A model generated the notes under the pieces. It did not search any database, was not told the DNA's origin, and was given only the letters and a program-made list of their open reading frames with translations. 64,000 bases of DNA from Methanocorpusculum vombati (GTDB lineage: Archaea; Halobacteriota; Methanomicrobia; Methanomicrobiales; Methanocorpusculaceae). Below are positions 37,534-46,502 of this stretch, one piece after another (position 1 is the first letter of the stretch; every line of letters begins with the position of its first letter). The stretch spans positions 225,184 to 289,183 of the forward strand of contig NZ_JAPTGC010000001.1 of the NCBI RefSeq assembly GCF_026891935.1, given 5' to 3'. The position numbers were made by a program, and so were the translations under genes.

Positions 37534-39192
37534 TCAGTACAGCGGCACACCGGCAGAAACAAACCACGCATCATCAACCGGCAGTGTATACTGCAGCTGC
37601 AGTTTGCTTCTGCTCTCCGTCTGAATCGGCAGATACATGTACTCAAATCCTCCTCCTCCTTTTGCCGTCCGGACCAGATCCCGGACAAACGAACCCCCGT
37701 ATACATCCGTCGCACCAAGAAGATTCACTCCCGTGCGGGTAGGATCGTACGGCCACGAAAGAACTGTCCCGTCATAGTCCAGCGCCACAATCTTACATCC
37801 CTCATTATAGTACAGGCCGGACGGATCAGATAGAGCTGCAAGAGCAGCTTCTTTCCCGTACTCATGCGCATACTGCACAATTGAACGGAGATCCCGGATC
37901 ATCGCATCTTTTTTTGCCGGATCCAGTCTCTTCGGCATCTCGGAAACAAACATCCCGCAGACAATACACCAGTTCTCATCAATCGGCTGAACATACGAAA
38001 GCCGTACCTCATTCTCCATATCCTTCAGATAGTTCGGATACAGCATCAGCACATACCCGCCGCCGTGCGAAGCCCGGGACGCAACCATAGAGACCGTACG
38101 AACCCCGTTCACATCCTCATATACAGAGCGATCCAGGCCCGTCATACCCGGCCGGTACGGATGGGCAAGCAGCGTCCCGTTCCGATCCAAAGCAGAGACA
38201 TAATACTCCTGTGTCGTAAACTGCCCTTCGGGATTGGAAAATTCCGCAAGAGCAGCATCACGTCCGTTCTCCAGCACATACGAATACGCTGCCCGGACAA
38301 ACTCTTTAAGCGTCATATCGGAAGACGCGGTCGGAAGCGGCACAAGCTTCCTGCTGGACATATCATCAGTAATAATAACCCTGAACGTGCTGTCGATCTT
38401 GGTATCCAGAGTACTCCACACCGAAATCCGATCCACCACCTGCAGCCGGCCGTAGTCGTAAGAAGAGTATTCTGCTGTTCCTTCCGCCTCCGTCATAATT
38501 CTGCGGAGAACATTTGCAAGCTCGGTATTCCCGGCAGCCTCCGCAACCGTCAGAATATTCGTCCCGCCGTTCATTGGAACAGGGGAGTACAGAACGTAAC
38601 CCTGATCGTTCACCACCCACACACCATACCCGGTTGCATTGCGGAATCTGTCAATCGGCACCGCAAAGAACCTTCGTGCATCCCCGACAGCACCAACCGC
38701 ACCCTCATGCCTTCCCCCGGCCGAAACGATCGGCGACAGCAGGCAGGTGGCCTCCACACCGGAAGGACCCGTAAATGTCCGCATATACATCCCGGCCGAT
38801 GCATTATCCAGGTCCAGAACTGAAGACGGAATCTCGTATCCGGCAGAGCCCGTCACCGGAAGGGAACAGACAACCGATCCGTCCGCATCCGTTCTGAACA
38901 CAAAAGACACACCCGGATTTTCCACATACAGCTCCGTCAGAACACGTATGGATGCCGGATCATCCGCAGAGATACCGGAAAGATTCCTCGCAGCAGATAC
39001 AATATCCCCGGAAAGAGCCCGGGTATACTCAGACAAAGAAGCTGAAAGATTCTGAACAGCCGTCTGCATCTCCTTTACCGGAACATCACTCTCCGGAGAG
39101 GATGACGCAGAAGAATGGAATGCAAGAACGGCACCACATACGACAACTGCGGCAATCAGCACAATCACAAGAACTCTGAAGGATTTGGACAT
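37534..39192 (-). CDS. membrane-anchored extracellular protein with three Cache domains
   Basis: A 552-residue protein with one N-terminal membrane helix (residues ~5-27, VLVIVLIAAVVVCGAVLAF) and an extracellular remainder. Residues ~35-290 fit a double-Cache (dCache) ligand sensor. Two Cache-2-like units follow near 310-425 and 430-550; they align with each other, each having A-x-x-Y-x-x-E-x-G-x-x-A-A-L-A, then VxALDxxGTLLAHPYRP or IVALDYDGTVLSWPYDP, and ending in a P-(I/V)-D-(E/D) tryptophan strand. No HAMP, kinase, methyl-accepting or other cytoplasmic output region exists, so the sensor must signal through another protein or simply bind a ligand. It sits between KaiC-like and RHH genes. 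The ATG at 39192 starts the helix. Confidence 0.8.
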   Translation of the reverse strand: MSKSFRVLVIVLIAAVVVCGAVLAFHSSASSSPESDVPVKEMQTAVQNLSASLSEYTRALSGDIVSAARNLSGISADDPASIRVLTELYVENPGVSFVFRTDADGSVVCSLPVTGSAGYEIPSSVLDLDNASAGMYMRTFTGPSGVEATCLLSPIVSAGGRHEGAVGAVGDARRFFAVPIDRFRNATGYGVWVVNDQGYVLYSPVPMNGGTNILTVAEAAGNTELANVLRRIMTEAEGTAEYSSYDYGRLQVVDRISVWSTLDTKIDSTFRVIITDDMSSRKLVPLPTASSDMTLKEFVRAAYSYVLENGRDAALAEFSNPEGQFTTQEYYVSALDRNGTLLAHPYRPGMTGLDRSVYEDVNGVRTVSMVASRASHGGGYVLMLYPNYLKDMENEVRLSYVQPIDENWCIVCGMFVSEMPKRLDPAKKDAMIRDLRSIVQYAHEYGKEAALAALSDPSGLYYNEGCKIVALDYDGTVLSWPYDPTRTGVNLLGATDVYGGSFVRDLVRTAKGGGGFEYMYLPIQTESRSKLQLQYTLPVDDAWFVSAGVPLY

Positions 39193-39442
39193 GCACTTCT
39201 CCCAACAATAAAACTCTGTATTCATTGTAAGTTAACAACCATAATATCATGGGTTTCATATGAACTACATACGTCAGAAACAGTCACCGAAAAACCGTGA
39301 GTGATGCTGCCCGGAAAATGAACTGAAGAAATCCAAAACAAACAATAAAACACACGGGATTCCTTCATCATTATGAATATGATTATATTTGCAAACGGAA
39401 TAGATAGTATTGCATTTGATATCCGGAGTGAGTGAAAGTATC

Positions 39443-39988
39443 ATGAATCAGAAAACAACCATTCTGTTCGGCATCCTCTGTCTGCTGATCGCAGCGTTTG
39501 CCGCAGTCCCCGCCGCAGCACAGGACAGTGGAATTCCTGAAAATATCACCGGTGCTGTCTCAAGCGGAGCCGGAGAGGAAGCACAGGCACTGGTATTTGT
39601 GTCTCCTGAATATTTCACCCTTATTGTTGTCCTGCTGATCCTGCTTATCATCCTTCTCCTTCTTGCAATTGTCTATATGATCAGTACTTTGATACCGCGG
39701 CTCACCGCAATGAAGAACCCGGGGATTCACCTGGAGATCTCAGAAACCGCAAAACAGCAGATCGAACGCCTCATGAAACAGGAAGGGGCATCCAACAGAA
39801 CCAGGTTCATCCAGTCCCTGATCACAGAAGAACTCAGCCGCAGTTCCAGTGCACACACGGAACAGGAATCCATCCGTGAAGCTGTTTCTGCATATGTTGA
39901 CTCCCCCGAGGCACAGGACCGCTTCCGCAGATTCGTTGCGGAAAGTCTGCTGGATGAAAACAACGCTGAACAGGAACCGAGGGACTAA
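39443..39988 (+). CDS. membrane-tethered ribbon-helix-helix protein
   Basis: A 181-residue protein with an unusual layout. Residues 1-27 form a cleavable-type signal peptide (MNQKTTILFGILCLLIAAFAAVPAAAQ), residues 28-56 a short extracellular part, residues ~58-84 a strong membrane helix, and the remainder is cytoplasmic. The cytoplasmic part begins GIHLEISETAKQQIERLMKQ and continues EGASNRTRFIQSLITEEL, which has the beta-strand, helix, S-N-R/T turn, helix pattern of the MetJ/Arc/CopG ribbon-helix-helix fold (residues ~95-131). RHH dimers bind DNA, so this would be a DNA-binding (or oligomerising) domain held at the membrane. The following gene encodes a soluble protein with the same pattern. 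The ATG at 39443 starts the signal sequence. Confidence 0.68.
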   Translation: MNQKTTILFGILCLLIAAFAAVPAAAQDSGIPENITGAVSSGAGEEAQALVFVSPEYFTLIVVLLILLIILLLLAIVYMISTLIPRLTAMKNPGIHLEISETAKQQIERLMKQEGASNRTRFIQSLITEELSRSSSAHTEQESIREAVSAYVDSPEAQDRFRRFVAESLLDENNAEQEPRD

Positions 39989-39992
39989 CATC

Positions 39993-40232
39993 ATGGCAGA
40001 AGAACTCATACTCAACTTCCCGCCGGAAACACTGAAACTGATCGAGAACAGGATGGACGAGGAAGGCATCTCCAACCGCAACATCTTCCTTGCCGAACTG
40101 CTGACCCGCGCGCTGACACGGCGTCTGTCCACCCATGCCTGGGAGTCGGTCATCGAACGCATCGTCGCAGACAGCATGAACGAGGAAGAAGGAACAATAT
40201 TGATCTATCCCTCAGACGCAGACGAAAACTAA
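39993..40232 (+). CDS. small ribbon-helix-helix-like protein
   Basis: A 79-residue soluble protein whose first 45 residues repeat the pattern of its neighbour: a strand LILNFPPE, helix TLKLIENRMDEEG, the turn ISNRNIF, and a second helix LAELLTRALTRRL. This is the RHH (CopG/Arc) layout. The tail WESVIERIVADSMNEEEG is acidic. Its ATG is four bases after the stop of the membrane-tethered RHH gene, so the two are co-translated and could form mixed dimers that link DNA to the membrane (inference). No toxin gene follows, so an antitoxin role is unlikely. Confidence 0.68.
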   Translation: MAEELILNFPPETLKLIENRMDEEGISNRNIFLAELLTRALTRRLSTHAWESVIERIVADSMNEEEGTILIYPSDADEN

Positions 40233-40296
40233 TTCTTCTTTTTTTGGGAAACTGTTCGTGCGTGAGTGGGATACCTGAAAAAAGTATTCACCAAAA

Positions 40297-41133
40297 TTAT
40301 GGTGAAAGCATCTGAATATTGACGACAATCTGATTTCCGGTAACCTTTACAAGATACGTTCCGGCACTGAAAAGCTTCAGCTCTTTTTCCACTTCGCTGC
40401 TGTAACCATGTGCATACCCGTCCTGCTTGACAATAATACCGTTGTCTCCGTACAGGAGCTTCTTCTCGGCAAGTTTTTCCTTACCTCCCGCAGCAGAAAC
40501 TGCAGCAGCATAGGCATCGGAATCAGCATAGATGCGGACAATATCAACCTTAAACCACGCATTCGGATCGATGACATCCGTTGACTTCACCACATACTTG
40601 GACTCCACCTGGGATCGTGTCCCATACCATTCCTCATACCGGACTGTATTTGACGACGTGGACTCCTTCGCAACATATGACTTCTTCACCGTCCCCGGGT
40701 TGAAGGAGAAGTACACAACAAACGGAACCTGATCAACATTCACCTCAAACATCCGCGACGTTGAAGTGTTGTACTTCATGGTATCATCCATGTGCACGTA
40801 ATATGCCGGTTCTGTTGAAGACACCGTCGGAACGGCGGTCACGGGAGTTACCTGCGGTGTTGGTGTTACGACCTCGTTGATCTGCGAAGAAATTGGAACA
40901 GTCTCCCAGGTGGGGGTCGGTACAGGTGTGGGTGACTCGGTTTCGGCAGGAGTTCCAACAGGAGTTGCAGCAGGTGTTGCAGCGCCGGATGATTCTGTGG
41001 AAGCAGGCGTGGACGACTGACCAAACAGCTGACTCATATCAGAACCGGTTCCGATTGCACCGGACATATAACCGAGAACAACCACTACCAGAACTGCCAC
41101 AAGAAGTACTGGAAGAATACGGGTTGTCAACAT
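40297..41133 (-). CDS. secreted or membrane-anchored protein with Pro/Thr linker, unknown function
   Basis: A 278-residue protein with an N-terminal hydrophobic anchor (TRILPVLLVAVLVVVVLGYM), a Ser/Pro/Thr-rich spacer of about 75 residues (rich in TPxP repeats, likely glycosylated outside the cell) and a C-terminal domain of ~160 residues. That domain has strands ending VVYFSFNPGTVKKS and a helix near SDAYAAAVSAAGGKEKLAEKK, with no motif I can name. The overall plan is typical of archaeal surface proteins displayed on a flexible stalk. It converges with the RHH pair. Confidence 0.7.
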   Translation of the reverse strand: MLTTRILPVLLVAVLVVVVLGYMSGAIGTGSDMSQLFGQSSTPASTESSGAATPAATPVGTPAETESPTPVPTPTWETVPISSQINEVVTPTPQVTPVTAVPTVSSTEPAYYVHMDDTMKYNTSTSRMFEVNVDQVPFVVYFSFNPGTVKKSYVAKESTSSNTVRYEEWYGTRSQVESKYVVKSTDVIDPNAWFKVDIVRIYADSDAYAAAVSAAGGKEKLAEKKLLYGDNGIIVKQDGYAHGYSSEVEKELKLFSAGTYLVKVTGNQIVVNIQMLSP

Positions 41134-41308
41134 ATAGTTCTATTTTGCACATCACAGAATAAGAGGTTTTGGTAAAAACAGGCGTTGTCCCTCTCACAGA
41201 ACATACGGGACGCCGGCCATCACTACGACGGAGCAATGTACCGAAGGCCTGGTGCCGGAAACAACGTTTGGTATGCCCTCCCGAAAACAGAGAAGAACAC
41301 TCAAAAGA

Positions 41309-41599
41309 TTATTCCCGGGGAAGCATAAGAATCTTGATCTGTGCCTCAAGAGATGAAACTTTTGATTCCAGAATCTGATTTTTATTGTTAAGCAGCAGAA
41401 TCTCACTCTGCAGGACGGCGACCTCATCCTTTACCTGTTTAATATCCCTATGCTGAAAGAAGAACCGAAGCGCAGCCGTGATCGCATCTGACGTATTATT
41501 GTATTCACCGCTTTCGACTGCATTATGCAGGAGCACCTCGATATCCACCGGAAGTTTGTATGAGGTAGGTTTTTTGCACAAACGCTTTGGTGCGGGCAT
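41309..41599 (-). CDS. ribbon-helix-helix protein with C-terminal coiled coil
   Basis: A 96-residue protein. Residues ~12-48 look like an RHH fold: strand TSYKLPVDIE, helix VLLHNAVESG, turn EYNNTSDAI, helix TAALRFFFQH. Residues ~52-92 form a heptad-rich coiled coil (VKDEVAVLQSEILLLNNKNQ onward, with Leu/Ile at a and d positions). DNA binding plus coiled-coil oligomerisation fits a local regulator. It is upstream of and in the same direction as the stalked protein gene, 175 bases away. It is the third RHH-like gene within 2.2 kb. Confidence 0.68.
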   Translation of the reverse strand: MPAPKRLCKKPTSYKLPVDIEVLLHNAVESGEYNNTSDAITAALRFFFQHRDIKQVKDEVAVLQSEILLLNNKNQILESKVSSLEAQIKILMLPRE

Positions 41600-41674
41600 T
41601 TTTAATGTTATGAATCTGATATCATATGATTATTCTCATTTCCGGAAAAGCAGGAAAAAAAGAGAATGCCGGAA

Positions 41675-42967
41675 TTATCCGATGACCTGCATCGAAGAAA
41701 TACGCATTCTGGGAACAACTGCACCGTCAAAAACCCTGGTCTCTGCGCTGATACCATCAATCTGCCGCAGCATCTCGAACACATTTCCGGCGATCATCGC
41801 TTTTTTCACCGGCTGCACAAACTCCCCGTTCTCCATCAGGAACGCATTTGCAACCTCCACCGAAAATTCCCCGGTCAGGGGATTGGCCGTATGGGCACCG
41901 ATAACCTCGCGGACAAACAGACACGGTTCACGGGTAACATCGCAGACATCACCCGACACCCGCAGACAGTGCGGGGAGATGTACGTTGCCCCGTTTCCGC
42001 CGCGAAGCGCATGACCCGTGGACGCCGTACCCGCCTGGGCTGCGGTCTTGCAGTCATAGAGGAACGAGGAGAGTACTCCGTCTTCAAGAATACCGCAGCG
42101 GGATGCGGGTGTTCCCTCGGTATCAAATCTTCGCATACTGTTTCCCCGGGGATCCATCGGCACATCCGCAATGGAGATCGACGAATCCGCAACGGTCTCG
42201 CCGAGTTTTCCGGCGAAAACGGACTTGCCGGTCAAAACATTTCTTCCGTTCACCGCCTCCGTAAACAGTTCCAGAATCAGTGAGTCAACCACATGCTCTG
42301 ACAGAACAACATCGCGCCGCCCGGTTGGCACCGCGACACCGTTGCGGGATGCGGTTGCCCAGAATGCCGTCTGTTCTCCCATCTTTTCCGGATCAATCCG
42401 GGAAAGGAACGGTGAAGCGTCATACTCGTAACCGGTTGAACCGTCCGCAATTGCGTCAAGCCCGAGAGAGATCCCGGTCATCTGTCGTTCGTACCGGACA
42501 CCGTGGCTGTTTGCAAGAACCGATGAACCCTTGGAAAGGGAAACTCCTGCGGTAACCACGCGGGCATCCGGATGCGCCGTTGCACCCTCGTTCATCCGTG
42601 CAAGGAGGGCAGACGCAGTATCCGGATCGATCGAAAGATGCGGATCGAACGGATCATCCCCTGCCGGAAGGGCTGCCGGACCCGGCAGCCCTTTCCATCC
42701 CTCAACCGGTTCGGCAAGCTTTGCAGAAGAAACGGCTGCGGTAAGACAGTCCTTCCAGCGGGTAGGATCCGACGTTGCGGACACGCCTATCCTGCCGCCG
42801 GTGACGGTTCTGATATAAATGGACGTTCCCGCATGTTCAGAAACTGCCGCAACCGCCATCTCCCGTTGTTCCAGCGAGAGATCCTCAAACGTAAGAACAA
42901 GAACCTCCGTCTCATCTGCGAGTTTCTCACCCGCACGGAGAATCGCATCAATATCCACTTCATGCAT
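41675..42967 (-). CDS. pmbA: PmbA/TldE-type subunit of the TldD/TldE metalloprotease
   Basis: A 430-residue TldD/PmbA-family protein without the HExxxH zinc motif, so it is the non-catalytic partner. In bacteria TldD/TldE trims unfolded or leader peptides inside the cell; archaeal homologues are common but little studied. Conserved family features are AxxGxSxxxGSSVLANSHGV, SPFLSRIDPEKMGEQTA, and near the C-terminus GEFSVEVANAFLMENGEFVQPVKKAMIAGN. The ATG at 42967 overlaps the tldD stop by 8 bases. A GTG at 42976 would add three residues. It is translated after tldD on one mRNA. Confidence 0.9.
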   Translation of the reverse strand: MHEVDIDAILRAGEKLADETEVLVLTFEDLSLEQREMAVAAVSEHAGTSIYIRTVTGGRIGVSATSDPTRWKDCLTAAVSSAKLAEPVEGWKGLPGPAALPAGDDPFDPHLSIDPDTASALLARMNEGATAHPDARVVTAGVSLSKGSSVLANSHGVRYERQMTGISLGLDAIADGSTGYEYDASPFLSRIDPEKMGEQTAFWATASRNGVAVPTGRRDVVLSEHVVDSLILELFTEAVNGRNVLTGKSVFAGKLGETVADSSISIADVPMDPRGNSMRRFDTEGTPASRCGILEDGVLSSFLYDCKTAAQAGTASTGHALRGGNGATYISPHCLRVSGDVCDVTREPCLFVREVIGAHTANPLTGEFSVEVANAFLMENGEFVQPVKKAMIAGNVFEMLRQIDGISAETRVFDGAVVPRMRISSMQVIG

Positions 42968-44297
42968 TGCCGGCACCTCCCACCATGGCCTCGGTCAGAT
43001 ACACATGCGGTGCACCGTCCGAGACCGGTACTGCCTGACCTTTCCCGCACATGCCGGACGACATTTTTCGTTCATTACCGCACAGGGCAATATTGTGGAG
43101 AACGGACAAAATATCACCCGAAAGGGAAACATCGCGGATCATGGATGTCGTCTCGCCGTTTTCAATCCGGTAGCCGTACTTCGCATTGAACTGGAATGCA
43201 CCGCGACCGGGATCCACCTGTCCGCCGCGGGAGCCGATCAGAAGGATACCGTTTTTGCACTCGGCAATGATCTCATCGTAGGAGGAGTCTCCCTCCTGAA
43301 TGTAGGTGTTGCTCATCCGGACCAGCGGCTGCATGCCCGGTTCCGCACGGGCATGCCCGGCGTCGCCGGTATCCGTACCGACCGCTGCAAGCGTCTCGCG
43401 CGAGTGCATGTAGGCGTGCATGATGCCGTTTTTGATCAGTTCGGTCGGGCCGCAGGCGACACCTTCCGCGTCGAACGGCTCGTACCCGTAGCCGTGCATC
43501 GACGGATCATCAATGATGGTCACCAGCGGTGATCCGACCGGTGTACCCAGTTTTCCCGCGAGAACCGAGACGCCGTCACGGACGGCGTCTCCCTCACTTG
43601 CATGACCGACCGCTTCGTGTGCGAAGACCCCGCCGATGGCAGGGTCCAGCACCGCAGGCATCCTGCCGCCGGAGACCGCGGATGCATCCAGCAGTTCAGT
43701 GGCGCGCTTTGCACACATCTCGCCATAACCGAGATACGCTGAAAGATTCAGCGGGCCGACAACCGCTTCCTGCTCATAGTTCATCTGCATGTTTCCGCTG
43801 CGGGCGGCAACCGCAGAGATGGTAAAGAGTGTCCGGCAGACCGAAGAGTTCGCCGCATACCCGTTGCAGTCCTCAAACCAGACATCCTGATACTGTTCCG
43901 AGTACCGTGCGGACGTGCTGCAAATCTCGGGAAGTTTTGCTCCCGCCTCCATCTTCAGCAGAAGGTCAGCCTTCTCCTCAATCGGGACCGCAGCCTGTTC
44001 CGCAGCGGAACAGGCCCAGTTGCGGGGCGTGCCGTAGGGAACATCGGCAATCTCTGCCGGAACGTTTGCAAGCTTTGCAGCACGGGCGGCACGGCTGATG
44101 TACTCCTTCTTTGCGTTCTGATCATCCGGATCAAACGGCGAAGCACAGTAGTAGCCCCATCCGTGTTCTCCCAGAACACGGATGAGCGCTTTCCCGAAAA
44201 AGTTTGAACCGGCTGATTCCACGTCACCATTCTCCACCGTAATTGTCGTGGAGGTTCCGCGGACGTACCGGATATCATAGTAGCGTATGGGATCCAT
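42960..44297 (-). CDS. tldD: TldD-type zinc metalloprotease subunit
   Basis: A 445-residue protein with the family's zinc site HEAVGH at 227-232 followed by ASEGDAV. Near the C-terminus it has the conserved run GSRGGQVDPGRGAFQFNAKYGYRIENG. The active enzyme is a heterodimer with the PmbA-type protein encoded directly downstream with an 8-base overlap. The protein begins MDPIRYYDIRYVRGTSTTITVENG, the usual start of the family's N-domain. The 87-base gap on the downstream side of lon holds a pyrimidine-rich run, so tldD-pmbA is likely its own transcription unit. Confidence 0.92.
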   Translation of the reverse strand: MDPIRYYDIRYVRGTSTTITVENGDVESAGSNFFGKALIRVLGEHGWGYYCASPFDPDDQNAKKEYISRAARAAKLANVPAEIADVPYGTPRNWACSAAEQAAVPIEEKADLLLKMEAGAKLPEICSTSARYSEQYQDVWFEDCNGYAANSSVCRTLFTISAVAARSGNMQMNYEQEAVVGPLNLSAYLGYGEMCAKRATELLDASAVSGGRMPAVLDPAIGGVFAHEAVGHASEGDAVRDGVSVLAGKLGTPVGSPLVTIIDDPSMHGYGYEPFDAEGVACGPTELIKNGIMHAYMHSRETLAAVGTDTGDAGHARAEPGMQPLVRMSNTYIQEGDSSYDEIIAECKNGILLIGSRGGQVDPGRGAFQFNAKYGYRIENGETTSMIRDVSLSGDILSVLHNIALCGNERKMSSGMCGKGQAVPVSDGAPHVYLTEAMVGGAGNA

Positions 44298-44384
44298 TGA
44301 TGCTTCTATGGTTTCGTGAGGAAGGATAACTGATTTTGGAAACGGCAGAGTCCCGCCTCACTCACCAGAGAAAAAAGAAAAAAA

Positions 44385-46406
44385 TTATGCCTCCGCCTTC
44401 TCAGCGGCCTCGGGCATCTTCGGGATTTCCATGTGCTTGCCGATAAGGCCGAGTTTCTTCTCAAATGCCTCCTTATCCTGCGGCACAAGAGCATACTTGA
44501 GAACCTCCTCGATCCGCGTAACCGGAATGATCGTAACCATCTCCCGGTAGCGCTCCTCAATCAGCACATCATCCAGGTTCGACTGCGGAATAATGACCGT
44601 GTGAATGCCTGCCTTTGCAGCAGCCTCAATCTTATAGGTCACTCCGCCGATCGGCAGCACATCACCCCGCACCGAAAGCGACCCCGTCATCGCCACATCC
44701 TGCCGGACGGGAATATCCTCAAGAGCACTGATAACTGCGGTCGCCACCGTCACCGATGCCGAATCGCCTTCAACACCATTGTAGGTTCCGATGAACTGCA
44801 CGTGAATATCCACCTTGCGGATATCGGTTCCGGAGAATTTCTTGATCAGAGCGCTCACGTTCTTAATCGACTCCTGCGCAATCTCCTTTAACAGACCGGT
44901 CGCAATAACCGCGCCGGCTCCCTGCGACGGCGTAACCTCTGCTGTGATCGGCAGAACCGAACCCGCATCGTTCCCCACGACCGCCAGACCGTTCACACGG
45001 CCGACAAGCGTCCCGGAAACGATCGTCAGATCATAATCGCGGGTTCTTCTGATGTACTCATCCGAGATCTGATCCTCAACGGAACGGGCAATCTGCTTTG
45101 CGTCCACCACGTGCTTCATGGTGGTGGCGGGGTCTCCTGCCTGCCGGGCAAGATCTCCTGCAACACGCACCAGACCACCGAGATCACGGAGTTTCAGCGT
45201 GAGATGTCCCTTCCTGCCGGACCGGCGGCGCGCCTCGCGGAGAATTTCCGAGACCGCGGACGGATCGAAATGCGGAATCTTCCCGTCGTTCTGCACCTCC
45301 TGTGCAATAAACCGGACAAGACGCGCACGGTTTGCAGGCGTGTCATCCATCGTCTCACTCATATACACCTCGTAACCATATCCGCGGATACGGCTGCGGA
45401 GTGCCGGGTGCATACCCTGCATGGCGTCGAGGTTTCCTGCCGCAATCATGATGAACCGGCAGGGAACCGGCTCGGTCCGGACCATCGCCCCTGACGATCG
45501 GTCGCTCTGTCCGGTGATCGGGAACTCGCCCTCCTGTAATGCAGTCAGCAGACTCTGCTGCGAAGAAAGCTCCAGCGTATTGATCTCATCAATGAACAGC
45601 ACACCCTTGTGGGCGCGGTGAATTGCCCCGGCCTCCACACGATCGTGCGCCGGCGTCTCAAGACCTCCTGACTGGAACGGATCATGCCGGACATCGCCGA
45701 GCAGTGCTCCTGCATGGGAACCCGTACCGTCAACAAACGGCGCCTTGGAGTCCGGTTTGTTGGAAACGATCAGCTTGGGCACCATTGCCTCATCCCGCGG
45801 CATCATCGTGCGGAATGCCATCAGGAGAATGATCACGATAAACAAACCCATTAAGATCTGGCCGCTGAAGAACGCAAACAGAAGAATTCCCAGGATGAGA
45901 ACCATCAGCATTGTGTTCCTTGATGAAACACGTTTGCGTGCCTCGGCACGATGGGCTGCAACGATCTCCTTGCCGCGTCCCGCCGGAACCACACGGATAA
46001 TCGGATTGTTGCTGTCTTCGGCATTCGGGTAGGTCAGAATATCCTGCATCTCCTCTTTGGGGAGAAGCTCGGACATTGCCTTGGCAAGCATCGACTTTCC
46101 CGTACCGGGACTGCCGATCATCATCACATGGCGGCGCTGGGTAGCTGCTTTCTTGATTACCTCCACCGCATGTTCCTGACCGATAACCTGATCGATCAGC
46201 GACGGAGGGATCACAATATCAGCGGTTGTATCAAACTGTATCCCGCCGAAGAACTCCGGATCGAAACTATCCGATGCGTAGGTCTTCGGGACGGCAGGCT
46301 CTTCCCGCGCAGGAGTTTCCGGTTCCTGTACTCCGGGACTGATAACCGGCGCAGTCCCCAAATCCGCGCCGCCAGCACGTCCTGCCGCACTATCTGTATC
46401 ATCCAT
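44385..46406 (-). CDS. lon: archaeal membrane-bound Lon protease (LonB)
   Basis: A 673-residue ATP-dependent protease. Walker A GSPGTGKS is at 98-105 and the Walker B GVLFIDEIN later. Between them, two membrane helices (near residues 165-205, starting NTMLMVLILGILLFAFFSGQ) mark the archaeal LonB type, which has no N-terminal Lon domain. The C-terminal protease domain contains the catalytic Ser in EGDSASVTVA and the Lys in GGVTYKIEAAAKAG (Ser/Lys dyad). The enzyme degrades damaged and membrane proteins. The N-terminal ~45 residues are Pro/Glu-rich and poorly conserved. The ATG at 46406 is the first in the frame. Confidence 0.95.
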   Translation of the reverse strand: MDDTDSAAGRAGGADLGTAPVISPGVQEPETPAREEPAVPKTYASDSFDPEFFGGIQFDTTADIVIPPSLIDQVIGQEHAVEVIKKAATQRRHVMMIGSPGTGKSMLAKAMSELLPKEEMQDILTYPNAEDSNNPIIRVVPAGRGKEIVAAHRAEARKRVSSRNTMLMVLILGILLFAFFSGQILMGLFIVIILLMAFRTMMPRDEAMVPKLIVSNKPDSKAPFVDGTGSHAGALLGDVRHDPFQSGGLETPAHDRVEAGAIHRAHKGVLFIDEINTLELSSQQSLLTALQEGEFPITGQSDRSSGAMVRTEPVPCRFIMIAAGNLDAMQGMHPALRSRIRGYGYEVYMSETMDDTPANRARLVRFIAQEVQNDGKIPHFDPSAVSEILREARRRSGRKGHLTLKLRDLGGLVRVAGDLARQAGDPATTMKHVVDAKQIARSVEDQISDEYIRRTRDYDLTIVSGTLVGRVNGLAVVGNDAGSVLPITAEVTPSQGAGAVIATGLLKEIAQESIKNVSALIKKFSGTDIRKVDIHVQFIGTYNGVEGDSASVTVATAVISALEDIPVRQDVAMTGSLSVRGDVLPIGGVTYKIEAAAKAGIHTVIIPQSNLDDVLIEERYREMVTIIPVTRIEEVLKYALVPQDKEAFEKKLGLIGKHMEIPKMPEAAEKAEA

Positions 46407-46502
46407 AGTTTATTTCCTAACTCGCCTAACTCGAGAGTGTTAATATTGTGCTTGATGATGGTTTAAGTAGTTTCAGTAAAAGATAGAAGAAGGAGAGTAC
46501 TG

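Noticed and set aside
39993..40232. Antitoxin of a type II toxin-antitoxin system.
   Set aside because: No toxin-like frame follows; the neighbour is a membrane RHH protein and then a convergent surface-protein gene.
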